Positions 1 to 8,523 of a stretch of 64,000 nucleotides of DNA are shown here, in pieces; within the stretch, counting starts at the first letter, position 1, and every line of letters starts with the position of its first letter. The stretch is from RPQJ01 sp963778185 (lineage in GTDB: Bacteria; Pseudomonadota; Gammaproteobacteria; Steroidobacterales; Steroidobacteraceae), in contig CAVZTF010000003.1 of the NCBI GenBank assembly GCA_963778185.1, positions 1,488,001-1,552,000 of the forward strand. The letters are read 5' to 3'. The notes beneath the pieces are model-generated. The model was not told where the DNA came from. It was given only the letters and a program-made list of their open reading frames with translations, and did not search any database. A program made the position numbers and the translations under genes.

Positions 1-1426
1 CGACGCCCACGGTGCATCCGTAGATCACGATGTCGAAGTAGCGCCCGGGCATCGCGGCGAGATTGTTCGGGTCGAAGCTGCCGGCGATCAGCCCGGCCGT
101 CAGCTTGCCGAGCGAACTCGCGAGGAACCACACGCCCATCATCTGGCCCACGAACCGGGCGGGTGCGAGCTTGGTCACCGTCGAGAGCCCGACCGGGCTC
201 AGGCAGAGCTCGCCGAAGGTGTGCACGAGATAGGTGAGGACCAGGTAATACGCCGGCGACTGCGCGCCACCTGCGACGATGCCCGCGGCCTTCACCATGA
301 ACAGGAACCCGAGCCCCATCAGCAGCAGGCCGAACGCGAACTTGAGCGGAGCGGCTGGGTTGAGATTGCGGCGCGCGAGGCTCACCCACAGCGCGGAGAA
401 AAAGGGCGCGAACAGGATCACGAACGCCGGCTGCACGGACTGGAACCAACCGGCGGGAATCTCGAAGCCGCCCATGAAGCGGTCCGTATGGCGCTTGGCG
501 AACAGGTTCATCGACGAGCCCGCCTGCTCGAACCCCGACCAGAACAGCGCACAGGCGACGAACATCACCAGCACGACGACGACGCGCTTGCGTTCGGTCG
601 GGTCGAGGCCGGCGCCGAAGAACAGGTAGAGGAAGTACGCCGCGGCCATGCCGACCAGTACGTAGGCTGCGCCCTTCGCCAGCGGCGCAGGGTTCACGGC
701 AATGATTCCGCTCATGAGCAGGAACGCCGCGAGCGCCAGGAGCGCGATGGCGGCCGCCAGCACCGACCAGTCGCGACGCAGCCCGGTCCCGCCGTCCTGG
801 CGCTGCGGCGCGTCACCCGCGCCCGCCAGCCTCGCCCGCGACAGCCAGAACTGCGCGAGCCCGAGCGGCATGCCGATGGCGGCGGCGAGGAACCCGAAGC
901 GCCAGCCATACTTGAGTGCCAGCCAGCCGGCGATCAGCGGGCCGATGAAGGCGCCCAGGTTGATGCCCATGTAGAAGATAGTGAAGCCCGCGTCGCGCCT
1001 CCCCCCGCCGTCGGGGTACAGCTCGGCGACCAGCGTCGAGATGTTCGGTTTCAGCAGGCCCACGCCCAGAATGATCACGACCAGGCCGGCGAAGAAGAGC
1101 GCAGGCGGGCCCGGGATCACCAGCATCAGGTTGCCGATGGTCATCAACGCTCCGCCCGCCATCACGGCCCGTTGCGCGCCGATCAACCGGTCGGCGATCC
1201 AGCCGCCCGGCAGGGCGGCCATGAACACCGCGGCGGTGTAGAGGCCGTAGATCGCCGTGGCCGTCTTGTCGTCGAAGCCGTAGCCGCCGTTCGCCACCGC
1301 GTCCACGAGGAACAGAACGAGCAGCGCACGCATGCCATAGAAGGTGAAACGCTCCCACATCTCCGTGAAGAAGAGCGTGGCGAGCGCGCGCGGATGGCCG
1401 AAGAAGCCGCCCCTCGCGTCATTCAC
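1..1426 (-). CDS. POT/PTR2-family proton-dependent peptide transporter (3' end outside window)
   Basis: Inner-membrane major-facilitator protein importing di- or tripeptides with protons. Translating the minus strand from a GTG at 1426 gives an N-terminus with FFGHPRALATLFFTEMWERF; the ExxER proton-coupling motif of POT transporters is EMWER. Further in are GFTIFYMGINLGAFIGPL and, near the left edge, GELCLSPVGLS, all hallmark POT segments. About 475 residues are visible of a family length near 490-520, so only the C-terminal end is missing. The GTG overlaps the end of tatC by 8 nt. The frame is open further upstream inside tatC, so the start is a choice by family length. Substrate specificity is not visible. 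Confidence 0.88.
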   Translation of the reverse strand, partial: MNDARGGFFGHPRALATLFFTEMWERFTFYGMRALLVLFLVDAVANGGYGFDDKTATAIYGLYTAAVFMAALPGGWIADRLIGAQRAVMAGGALMTIGNLMLVIPGPPALFFAGLVVIILGVGLLKPNISTLVAELYPDGGGRRDAGFTIFYMGINLGAFIGPLIAGWLALKYGWRFGFLAAAIGMPLGLAQFWLSRARLAGAGDAPQRQDGGTGLRRDWSVLAAAIALLALAAFLLMSGIIAVNPAPLAKGAAYVLVGMAAAYFLYLFFGAGLDPTERKRVVVVLVMFVACALFWSGFEQAGSSMNLFAKRHTDRFMGGFEIPAGWFQSVQPAFVILFAPFFSALWVSLARRNLNPAAPLKFAFGLLLMGLGFLFMVKAAGIVAGGAQSPAYYLVLTYLVHTFGELCLSPVGLSTVTKLAPARFVGQMMGVWFLASSLGKLTAGLIAGSFDPNNLAAMPGRYFDIVIYGCTVGV

Positions 1427-2207
1427 CGGCAGGCCGCTCTTGCGATTCCCGTGGCTGGGAACTGCCTCGCTGCCGGATAATGTAGGCCGCGAACAGGATG
1501 CCGAGCTCGTACAGGATGTACATCGGCACGGCCATGAAGCTCTGGGAGATCGCGTCGGGCGGCGTGAGGAAAGCCGCGACGACGAAGATGCCGAGCAGCA
1601 CGTAGCCGCGGTGCTTGCGGAGCGACTCCACCTTGACCAGGCCCGTCGCGGCCAACAGGACCGTGGCCACCGGTACCTCGAACGCCATGCCGAACGCGAA
1701 GAACAGCAGCAGCGTGAAGTCGAGGTAGCTCGACATGTCCGTCATCATCCGCACGCCCTCGGGCGTGGTCTTGGTGAGGAAGGCGAACATGAGCGGGAAG
1801 ACGACGAAATACGCGAACGCGACGCCGGCGTAGAACAGCACGACGCTCGAGGCGAAGAGCGGCAGCGCGAAACGCTTCTCGTGCCTGTACAGGCCCGGCG
1901 CCACGAACGCCCAGATCTGGTACAGGATGTACGGCATGGCGGCGAAGATCGCCGCGATGAGCGCCAGCTTGAGCGGCGTCATGAACGGCGCCACGACGCT
2001 CGTGGCGATGAGCGAGGTGCCTTCCGGCAGCTTCTCGATCAAGGGCCGCGCGACCAGCGAGAACAGGTCGTTCGAGAAGAACACCAGCGGGACGAAGATG
2101 ATCGCGACGGCGATCAGCGCGCGCAACAGCCGGTCGCGCAGCTCGAGCAGGTGCGAGATCAGGGTGCCTTCGGCGAGCGTCTCCGGCTCACGCGGGCTTT
2201 GACTCAT
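1419..2207 (-). CDS. tatC: Sec-independent protein translocase subunit TatC
   Basis: Polytopic inner-membrane subunit that, with TatB, binds twin-arginine signal peptides of folded proteins. The 262 residues have the usual six membrane segments. They begin with the conserved cytosolic helix LLELRDRLLRALIAV, followed by the family regions FMTPLKLALIAAIFAAMPYI and YRHEKR. ATG start at 2207, overlapping the end of tatB by 20 nt, so translation is probably coupled. The last residues overlap the start of the peptide transporter. Third gene of tatABC, read right to left. Confidence 0.97.
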   Translation of the reverse strand: MSQSPREPETLAEGTLISHLLELRDRLLRALIAVAIIFVPLVFFSNDLFSLVARPLIEKLPEGTSLIATSVVAPFMTPLKLALIAAIFAAMPYILYQIWAFVAPGLYRHEKRFALPLFASSVVLFYAGVAFAYFVVFPLMFAFLTKTTPEGVRMMTDMSSYLDFTLLLFFAFGMAFEVPVATVLLAATGLVKVESLRKHRGYVLLGIFVVAAFLTPPDAISQSFMAVPMYILYELGILFAAYIIRQRGSSQPRESQERPAGE

Positions 2208-2481
2208 CGGTCCTTTCCGTCGCGGGAGGCGGTTCCGCCGGCGCTGCCGTCGCGGCGGGCGGCGGCGGGGTGTGGATCGTCTGCGAGGACTTCGGCGAGT
2301 CCTTCAGCGGGTCGTAATGCACTTCCTGCTCGAGCTGGGTCCTGAGCTGCCGGGCCATCGCACGGGCGCGGCCGGCCCAGCGTCCGATGTCGGCAGCGAG
2401 CTTCGGCAGGCGGGCCGGGCCGAGCACCAGGAGCGCGATCGCGAAGATCAGCACGATCTCGGTGAAGCCCACCTCGAACAT
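2188..2481 (-). CDS. tatB: Sec-independent protein translocase subunit TatB
   Basis: Partner of TatC in the twin-arginine signal-peptide receptor. I start it at the ATG of MFEVGFTEIVLIFAIALLVL, the invariant TatB/TatA N-terminus, rather than an open extension 16 codons upstream. It has one N-terminal membrane helix, the hinge GPARLPKLA, an amphipathic helix to about residue 60, and a proline/alanine-rich tail of low complexity. The length of 97 residues is at the short end for TatB, which often reaches 130-170. Position between tatA and tatC supports the assignment. Confidence 0.95.
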   Translation of the reverse strand: MFEVGFTEIVLIFAIALLVLGPARLPKLAADIGRWAGRARAMARQLRTQLEQEVHYDPLKDSPKSSQTIHTPPPPAATAAPAEPPPATERTDESKPA

Positions 2482-2488
2482 CGTTGCC

Positions 2489-2731
2489 TCAGGCGTTCGG
2501 CTTGCTGTCCGACTTGGCGGCGCCAGCACGCTCCTGGAAGTCGGCGTCCTTTTCCTTGCCCGTCAGGTCGTTCAATTGCTTGGACTGCTCGTCGTCGCCC
2601 TCGTTGACGGCTTTCTTGAAGCCGCGCACGGCGGCGCCGAGGTCCGTGCCGACGTTGCGAAGCTTCTTCGCGCCAAACAGGATCAGGGCGATCACAAGAA
2701 TTATGAGCAGTTCGCGAAAGCCGATTCCCAT
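2489..2731 (-). CDS. tatA: Sec-independent protein translocase subunit TatA
   Basis: Pore-forming or membrane-weakening subunit of the Tat system. Start chosen at MGIGFRELLIILVIALILFG because this matches the family N-terminus; an ATG six codons upstream is in frame but unlikely. It shows a single membrane helix, the FGAKKLRNVGTDLG hinge and amphipathic helix typical of TatA, and a charged C-terminal tail. 80 residues, normal size. First gene of tatABC, with tatB starting 7 nt downstream. Confidence 0.96.
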   Translation of the reverse strand: MGIGFRELLIILVIALILFGAKKLRNVGTDLGAAVRGFKKAVNEGDDEQSKQLNDLTGKEKDADFQERAGAAKSDSKPNA

Positions 2732-2782
2732 TGCAGTCTCCAGGGGCACCCAGGGCGAACGGCAATGATACGCGATTCCCGC

Positions 2783-3244
2783 CTAGCCCTTTCCCGTGCT
2801 TGCCGCGACCTGCAGCCAGAACGTGACCGGACCGTCATTCGTCAGGCTGACCTGCATGTGCGCGCCGAACTGGCCCGTGGCTACGCGGCCGCCGAGGAGC
2901 GAACGTGCCTGGTCCACGGCGTACTCGAACAGGACGCGGCCGCGCTCAGGCGAGGCGGCGGAAGTGAAGCTCGGCCGCATGCCTCTGGTCGTGTCGGCGG
3001 CGAGCGTGAACTGCGGCACCAGCAGCAGCCCGCCGCCCGTTTCGAGCAGGCCCTGGTTCATGCGGCCGGCGGCGTCGGGAAACACCCGATAGCCGACCAG
3101 TCTTTCCATGAGCCGCCCGGCCTGGGCGCGCGTGTCGTCCGGCTCTACCGCGAGCAGCACCACCAGGCCCGCACCGATCTGGCCGACGACCGTGCCATCG
3201 ACGCGGACGCAGGCCTCGGAAACACGCTGCAACAGGCCGATCAT
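2783..3244 (-). CDS. dtd: D-aminoacyl-tRNA deacylase
   Basis: Cytosolic chiral proofreading enzyme that hydrolyses D-aminoacyl-tRNA and also glycyl-tRNA(Ala). At 153 residues it has the DTD family size. The N-terminus MIGLLQRVSEACVRVDG and the C-terminal motif NDGPVTFWL (family NxGPVT) are clear. The other signature, usually SQFTL, reads PQFTL: the catalytic-pocket threonine is kept but the preceding serine is proline. Upstream of tatA in the same direction, 51 nt away, so it may be transcribed with tatABC. Its 5' side is the AT-rich gap. Confidence 0.95.
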   Translation of the reverse strand: MIGLLQRVSEACVRVDGTVVGQIGAGLVVLLAVEPDDTRAQAGRLMERLVGYRVFPDAAGRMNQGLLETGGGLLLVPQFTLAADTTRGMRPSFTSAASPERGRVLFEYAVDQARSLLGGRVATGQFGAHMQVSLTNDGPVTFWLQVAASTGKG

Positions 3245-3662
3245 GTGCGATGACCGGCGTTGACGTAAAATCCCACTTCATCATCGACTAGAGCAATCAC
3301 ATTGCCTTTACTGTACACAAATGGCTACTGGATCACTACCTAGAATTTTAATTTACCACACGATCTCTATTACAAGATATTACGCGAACACAAATAATCA
3401 ATACGTTACTAGGCCAACCAAAGTGGCTTAAATGATTCATGCATTGACTCAATGCGCGTCAAAAGTGGGACATCAATATAATCCACAAGCGATTTCGTCC
3501 AAGAGAGCATGCAGACAGTCAGGTGAAGCGACCGACCATTGGCCCAACGCTCGCAACCCGAAATGCACCGCCACCCGTCACGTTACGTTCGCGCACCGGT
3601 CATCGTCCCGTCACCCGCCTCGCGCAGCCTCCGCGCCAGTGCGAGGTCACTGGACATGGTGC
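3245..3662. other. AT-rich intergenic gap between divergent dtd and LpxH-like gene
   Basis: About 418 bases with no convincing gene. From roughly 3280 to 3500 the base composition is far more AT-rich than its surroundings (for example tagaattttaatttacc near 3340). A perfect TATAAT lies at 3477-3482, but no good -35 box stands 16-18 nt before it; TTGACT at 3444-3449 is 27 nt away. From about 3530 the composition returns to GC-rich. The gap must hold the promoters of both divergent transcripts. An open frame running from 3432 into the LpxH-like gene has no protein-like N-terminus. Confidence 0.7.
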
Positions 3663-4481
3663 ATGAGCCCGAACCCGCCCCAACCGATCCTCAAGGTCCG
3701 CACCGTCTTCATTTCCGACGTCCACCTGGGCTTCAAGGGCTGCCGGGCGGGGTTCCTGCTCGACTTCCTGCGTCGCGTGGAATGCGAGCAGATCTACCTC
3801 GTCGGCGACATCATCGACCTCTGGAGCCTGCACCGCGCCTTCTACTGGCCGCAACAGCACAACGACGTGATCCGCACGCTGCTGGGCAAGGCCAAGCATG
3901 GCACGCGCGTCGTCTACGTCCCGGGCAATCACGACCGGACGTTCCGTGACTACGACGGCTGGAAACTCGGCAACGTCGAGGTCATGCGCGAGGCGTGGCA
4001 CCAGACAGCCGACGGTCGGCGGTTCCTCGTGCTGCACGGCGACGAGTTCGACAGCGTGATCCGCGCCAGCCCGTTCCTGGAGTCGCTGGGCAACCGGGCG
4101 TACTCGGCGGTCCTGCGCTTCAATCGCTACTTCAACGCCGCCCGCCAGCGCTTCGGCTACCCGTACTGGTCGCTGGCCAACTTCCTGAAGCACAAGGTCA
4201 AGAACGCCGTCGGCTACATCAGCAACTTCGAGCGCGCGGTCGCCTTCGAGGCGCGGCGCCGCGGCGTCGACGGCATCATCTGCGGTCACATCCACCGCGC
4301 CGAGATGCGGGACTTCGGCGGCGTCACGTACTGCAACGACGGCGACTGGGTGGAGAGCTGCACCGCACTGGTCGAGGACATGGAAGGCCGGCTGAGCCTG
4401 CTGCGGTGGACCGAGACGGTCGAGGTCCTGACCGGCGTGGACGAGCTGCCGCTGGCGGTAGCGCACCGTCGCGCGGCATGA
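3663..4481 (+). CDS. LpxH-like metallophosphoesterase (UDP-2,3-diacylglucosamine diphosphatase family)
   Basis: Calcineurin-type metal-dependent phosphoesterase. All five family motifs are present in order: DVHLG (D-x-H), GDIIDLW (GDxxD), GNHD, HGDEFD and GHIHRA (GHxH). LpxH cleaves UDP-diacylglucosamine to lipid X in lipid A synthesis. At 272 residues this protein is longer than classical LpxH (about 240) and is paired with a glycosyltransferase, so it may belong to the LpxH-like side branch rather than be the essential enzyme. I start it at ATG 3663 (MSPNPPQPILKV); the frame is open to 3432 but the extension is not protein-like. Its stop overlaps the next start (ATGA). Confidence 0.85.
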   Translation: MSPNPPQPILKVRTVFISDVHLGFKGCRAGFLLDFLRRVECEQIYLVGDIIDLWSLHRAFYWPQQHNDVIRTLLGKAKHGTRVVYVPGNHDRTFRDYDGWKLGNVEVMREAWHQTADGRRFLVLHGDEFDSVIRASPFLESLGNRAYSAVLRFNRYFNAARQRFGYPYWSLANFLKHKVKNAVGYISNFERAVAFEARRRGVDGIICGHIHRAEMRDFGGVTYCNDGDWVESCTALVEDMEGRLSLLRWTETVEVLTGVDELPLAVAHRRAA

Positions 4482-5486
4482 AGATCGCACTTGTCACCGA
4501 CGCCTGGTTGCCGCAGACCAACGGGGTGGTGCGCACCCTGTCGATCACGGCCCGGGAACTGACGCGTGCGGGAAATGCGGTCGAGGTGATCGATCCGGGC
4601 GGCTTTCGAACCGTGCCCTGCCCGACGTATCCGGAGATCCGCCTCGCGTGGCGGCCTTACCGGACTCTTGCGCGCCAGCTCGATGGCCTCGCGCCCGACA
4701 CCCTCCACATCGCGACCGAGGGTCCGCTGGGATTCGCGGCGCGTCGCTGGGCGGTCACGAACGGCCGCCGTTTCACCACTTCCTACCACACGCAATTTCC
4801 GGAATACGTACGGGCGCGTGCGCCGCCGATCCCGCTCGCGTTCACTTATGCCGCACATGCGGCGCTTCCACTCGGCCGCGGCCCGCACGTTCGTCGCGAC
4901 GCCGTCCATGATCCGTGCCCTCGAAGTGCGCGGCTTCCGCAATCTGGTGATGTGGAGCCGAGGCGTGGACACGGAGTTGTTCCGGCCGCGCCCCAAGGAA
5001 TTCCTCGACCTGCCGCGACCCGTCTGGTTGTACTTCGGCCGTGTCGCGGTCGAGAAGGGCATCGGGGACTTCCTGCGCCTGGACCTTCCGGGCAGCAAGC
5101 TCGTCGTCGGCGATGGGCCGGCGACGGCCCAGCTGCGCCAGGAGCACCCCGACGCCACGTTCGTCGGGTACAAGCACGGCGAGGAACTCGCCGCGCACGT
5201 TGCCGCCGCAGACGTCTTCGTATTTCCGAGCCGGACCGACACCTTCGGCCTGGTGCTGCTCGAGGCGATGGCCTGCGGCGTGCCCGTGGCCGCCTACCCC
5301 GTGACTGGCCCTCTCGACGTAGTGCGCGACGGCGTGACCGGCGTACTGGGTGACGACCTGCGTGCAGCCGCGCTCGGCGCCCTTGGCCTCGACCCGGTGG
5401 CCTGCCGGGAGCATGCACTCGCCTACACCTGGGAAGCGGCGACCCGGCAGTTCCTCGCGAACCTCGCCCCCTGCACAGCGAACTGA
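4478..5486 (+). pseudogene. GT4-family glycosyltransferase split by an apparent +1 frameshift
   Basis: The N-terminal half runs from ATG 4478 (MKIALVTDAWLPQTNGVVRT, the Rossmann start of PimB-like GT4 enzymes) through TSYHTQFPEYVRAR to TYAA at about 4855. The C-terminal half is in the next frame: MRRFHSAAARTFVATPSM, WSRGVDTELFRPR, LYFGRVAVEKGI, then the nucleotide-sugar motif FPSRTDTFGLVLLEAMACG. Skipping one base near 4856 joins them as TYAAMRRFHSAAART, which reads like the intact family, about 335 residues. There are no other disruptions. Either a sequencing or assembly error or a recent mutation. Likely a cell-envelope glycosyltransferase paired with the LpxH-like gene; acceptor unknown. 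Confidence 0.85.
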
Positions 5487-5514
5487 TCCTACGGCCGCCC
5501 GTGGCGCAACCGCC

Positions 5515-6093
5515 TCACTGCTGGGCCAGTGCCCTTGAGCGCTCGAGAGCCTCCTGCGCCTGCTGGTTCTTACCGCGCGCGCGGAAGGAATCCGCGATCA
5601 GCAGCCACGCCGAGGACTGGGTACGGTCGTCGGCGACGGACATGGCGAGCGCCTTGCGGCCCATGTTCTCGGCCTGCGAGTAATTGCGCTGGTCCATGCG
5701 CAGCCGGCCCATCTCGATCCACAGCAGCGGGTTGTTGGGCTCGATGCGCAGCGCGCGCTCCAGCGACACGCTGGCGCCCGGCAGGTCGCCTCTCTTGCGT
5801 TGCGTCTCGGCCTGCGCGACGAGCGACCGGCTCGCTGGGCCGAGCGTCGCGGGGGCGACGCGGGGCCGCTCTCGCGGCAGCGACGGGGCGGGCGCGTCGA
5901 TGGCGGGCTCGCTCGTGCCCGCGGGAGCGGGCAAGGCCTCGGTCGGGGTGGTCAGGACGGGACCGGTTCCCGGGGCGCGGGTGGTCGAGGGCGGGGATTC
6001 GGCTCCGCTGCTTCGACCCGTCGCGAAAGGCGGCAGTGCACAGCCCGGGAGCGCGAGCACGACGAGCAGGATCAGCGGGCGCAGCTCGACCAT
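5515..6093 (-). CDS. TPR lipoprotein, candidate LpoP-type activator of PBP1b
   Basis: 192-residue predicted lipoprotein: signal peptide LRPLILLVVLALPGC with the lipobox LPGC (lipidated Cys at about 18), a Pro/Ala/Thr-rich linker to about residue 85, then two to three tetratricopeptide repeats (QAETQRKRGDLPGASVSLER, NPLLWIEMGRLRMDQRNYSQ and a third). It starts 22 nt after the PBP1b stop on the same strand. In Pseudomonas aeruginosa the TPR lipoprotein LpoP, encoded next to PBP1b, activates that synthase from the outer membrane. The same architecture and position make this a good functional candidate; sequence homology to LpoP itself I cannot test here. Confidence 0.75.
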   Translation of the reverse strand: MVELRPLILLVVLALPGCALPPFATGRSSGAESPPSTTRAPGTGPVLTTPTEALPAPAGTSEPAIDAPAPSLPRERPRVAPATLGPASRSLVAQAETQRKRGDLPGASVSLERALRIEPNNPLLWIEMGRLRMDQRNYSQAENMGRKALAMSVADDRTQSSAWLLIADSFRARGKNQQAQEALERSRALAQQ

Positions 6094-6115
6094 TCAGCGA
6101 TACCTCTGCCCACAA

Positions 6116-8443
6116 TCATGGCACGGGCGGAGCCTCCGGGGCGCCTCCCTGCGCCGGATCGCCGAATCCCGCCATCTCTTCGGTGGACCCCGGCGGACAG
6201 GTCTCGTCCGGGTCGAGCAGCGTGCCGGCACGGAACGGCAAGCTCACGGCGGCCCCGCTGCAATACGGCGACGTCTCGCGACCGGAGTAATAGTCGATCC
6301 AGCGGTCCTCGAGCGCCTCGGGCATCAGCGGTTCGAGCGAGGACGTCACGATCGACGACATCAGGCGGGACCAAACCGGCAGTGCCCCGGTCGTGCCGGT
6401 CAGACCGGTCTCGGCATTGTCGTCGTGCCCGACCCAGACGACGATCAGGTGCGCGCCCGAGAAGCCGGAGAACCAGCTGTCGCGGTAGTCGTTCGAGGTG
6501 CCGGTCTTGCCGCCGACCGTGAGCCCCGCGGGCAGGTTGTTCCGCGCGGCGCGGCCGGTGCCGCGCTCCATCACCTGGATGAGCATGCGGTCGAGCTCGT
6601 AGATGGCCTCCGCCGGCGCCGCCTCCGTCACCTCGAGCTGCGGCGCCTTGAGCGGCTTGCCGCTCTCGTCGAGCACCGCTCGCACGGCGCGCAGCGGCGA
6701 GCGGAAGCCGCCGTTCGCAAGCGTGTTGTACATCTGCGCCACGTCCACCGGGCTCAGGTTGGTGGCGCCGAGCAACATCGACGGGTAGGCGGCCGGCTGC
6801 TCCTCGAGGCCGAGCTGCACGAACGTGCGCGCGACCCGCTCGAGCCCGACCTCGAGGCCGAGGTTCACCGTCGCGAGGTTGAGCGACTGCGTAAGCGCGC
6901 GGACCATGGGCACCGGACCGCGCACCTGCTTGTCGAAATTCGACGGCTTCCAGACGTCACCGCTCGGCAGCTTGACCTCGACCGGTTCGTCCATGATCAC
7001 CGTGGCCGGCGTGTAGCGACCGCTCTGGAGCGCGGCCAGGTAGACGAGCGGCTTGGCGAGCGAGCCGATGGGCCGCTTCGCATCGAGCGCGCGATTGAAT
7101 CCGTCGAACGCGGCGCGCCGTCCACCCACCACCGCGACCACCTCGCCGGTCTGCGGCGTGGTCACGACCACGACGCCCTCGAGACCGTGCGAGGCCTTGC
7201 GCTTCGACTCGTCCTGGCGCTCGAGCTCGGCCGCGAGCGCCGCCTCGGCCTTCTCCTGCAGCAGCGGATCGAGGGTGCTGAAGACCGTCAGCCCGGCCTC
7301 GGTGAGGGCCTCCTCCTCGTAGTCGCTGCGCAGCTGGCGCCGCACGAGGTCGAGGAACGCCGGGTAGAAGCTCGCGCCCCTGCGGCCGGGCTCCGCGACG
7401 CCGAGCGGGCGCTTCATCGCTCCGGCCGCACGCTCCTCGCTCACCACGCCCTGCTCGGCCAGGACGCGGAGCACGAGGTTGCGACGCTCGAGCGCGCGCT
7501 CGACGTGGCGGCGCGGGTCGTAATACGAGGGGCCACGCACGATCGCCACCATCAGCGCGATCTCGTGCAAGGCGAGTTCCGTGAGCGGCTTGCCGAAATA
7601 GAACTGGCTCGCCAGGCCGAAGCCATGGATGGCGCGGCGGCCGTCCTGCCCGAGGTAGATCTCGTTGATGTAGGCATTCATGATGTCCGCCTTCTCGAAA
7701 CGCGACTCGAGAATGACGGCCATGACGGCCTCCTCCGCCTTGCGTCGCAGGGTGCGCCGGCTGTCGAGGAAGTAGCTCTTCACGAGCTGCTGCGTAAGGG
7801 TGCTGCCGCCCTGCTCGATCTGGCCCGCGCGCACGTTGACGAACAGCGCGCGCAGGATCGCGAGCGGGTTCACGCCGTGGTGGCTGTCGAACTTGCGGTC
7901 CTCGACCGCCTTCAGCGCCTCGGGCAGCAGCTCGGGCACCTGGTCGGGGGCGACGACGATGCGGTCCTCGCCGTGGATGGGGAAGATGCTGCCGATCAGC
8001 AGCGGATCGAGGCGGATGACGGGAACGTCCTCGCCGCTGGCGCTTTCGAGCGAGGCGATCGAACCGCCGTCGAAACCGATTCGCAGGGTACGCTCCGGCT
8101 GCAGCTCGTCCGAGAACCGGAACTCCCGCATGTGCACGTCCACTCGCTCGCCGCTGCGGCGGTAGGTGCCCGGCCGGTCGACCGCGTTGCGGGTGACGTA
8201 ACCGAGACGGTCGAGCTCCTCGGTGATGCGCTTGGCCGAGAGCGACTGCCCGACGTAGAGCTCGATCGGCTGTGCATAGACGCGCGCCGGCAGCGTCCAG
8301 CGGCGACCCTCGAACTGCGCGGTCACGCGCCGGTCGAGCACGGCCACCATGCCGATCGCCACGATGAGCACGAGGAGCGCCAGCACCGCGAATCCGCGCT
8401 GGAGGCGCCTGCGCATGCCGGCCGACAGCTTTCTGCGTGCCAT
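6116..8443 (-). CDS. mrcB: Penicillin-binding protein 1B, bifunctional peptidoglycan synthase
   Basis: Class A PBP that polymerises lipid II and cross-links peptides at the periplasmic face. Of 775 residues: cytoplasmic Arg/Lys start, membrane helix at about 16-36, UB2H domain at about 45-130 (the domain typical of PBP1b), GT51 glycosyltransferase with catalytic Glu181 in EDRKFDSHHG and GGSTLTQQL at 212-220, and transpeptidase with SLAK (Ser461, Lys464), SLN at 520-522 and KTGT at 646. All catalytic residues are present. The UB2H domain distinguishes it from the second class A PBP at 48.5-50.9 kb. Followed by the TPR lipoprotein. Confidence 0.96.
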   Translation of the reverse strand: MARRKLSAGMRRRLQRGFAVLALLVLIVAIGMVAVLDRRVTAQFEGRRWTLPARVYAQPIELYVGQSLSAKRITEELDRLGYVTRNAVDRPGTYRRSGERVDVHMREFRFSDELQPERTLRIGFDGGSIASLESASGEDVPVIRLDPLLIGSIFPIHGEDRIVVAPDQVPELLPEALKAVEDRKFDSHHGVNPLAILRALFVNVRAGQIEQGGSTLTQQLVKSYFLDSRRTLRRKAEEAVMAVILESRFEKADIMNAYINEIYLGQDGRRAIHGFGLASQFYFGKPLTELALHEIALMVAIVRGPSYYDPRRHVERALERRNLVLRVLAEQGVVSEERAAGAMKRPLGVAEPGRRGASFYPAFLDLVRRQLRSDYEEEALTEAGLTVFSTLDPLLQEKAEAALAAELERQDESKRKASHGLEGVVVVTTPQTGEVVAVVGGRRAAFDGFNRALDAKRPIGSLAKPLVYLAALQSGRYTPATVIMDEPVEVKLPSGDVWKPSNFDKQVRGPVPMVRALTQSLNLATVNLGLEVGLERVARTFVQLGLEEQPAAYPSMLLGATNLSPVDVAQMYNTLANGGFRSPLRAVRAVLDESGKPLKAPQLEVTEAAPAEAIYELDRMLIQVMERGTGRAARNNLPAGLTVGGKTGTSNDYRDSWFSGFSGAHLIVVWVGHDDNAETGLTGTTGALPVWSRLMSSIVTSSLEPLMPEALEDRWIDYYSGRETSPYCSGAAVSLPFRAGTLLDPDETCPPGSTEEMAGFGDPAQGGAPEAPPVP

Positions 8444-8523
8444 GGGGGGTCCGATGGGTCCGACGAACCGCGGAGTCTAGCCGCTCCGGGCCCGTCCTGC
8501 GCGCCCGGGGAGGCAGGACGTGG

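Noticed and set aside
3477..3482. Perfect TATAAT as a promoter of the LpxH-like gene
   Set aside because: No acceptable -35 lies at 16-18 nt; TTGACT is 27 nt away. Kept only as a note on the AT-rich gap.
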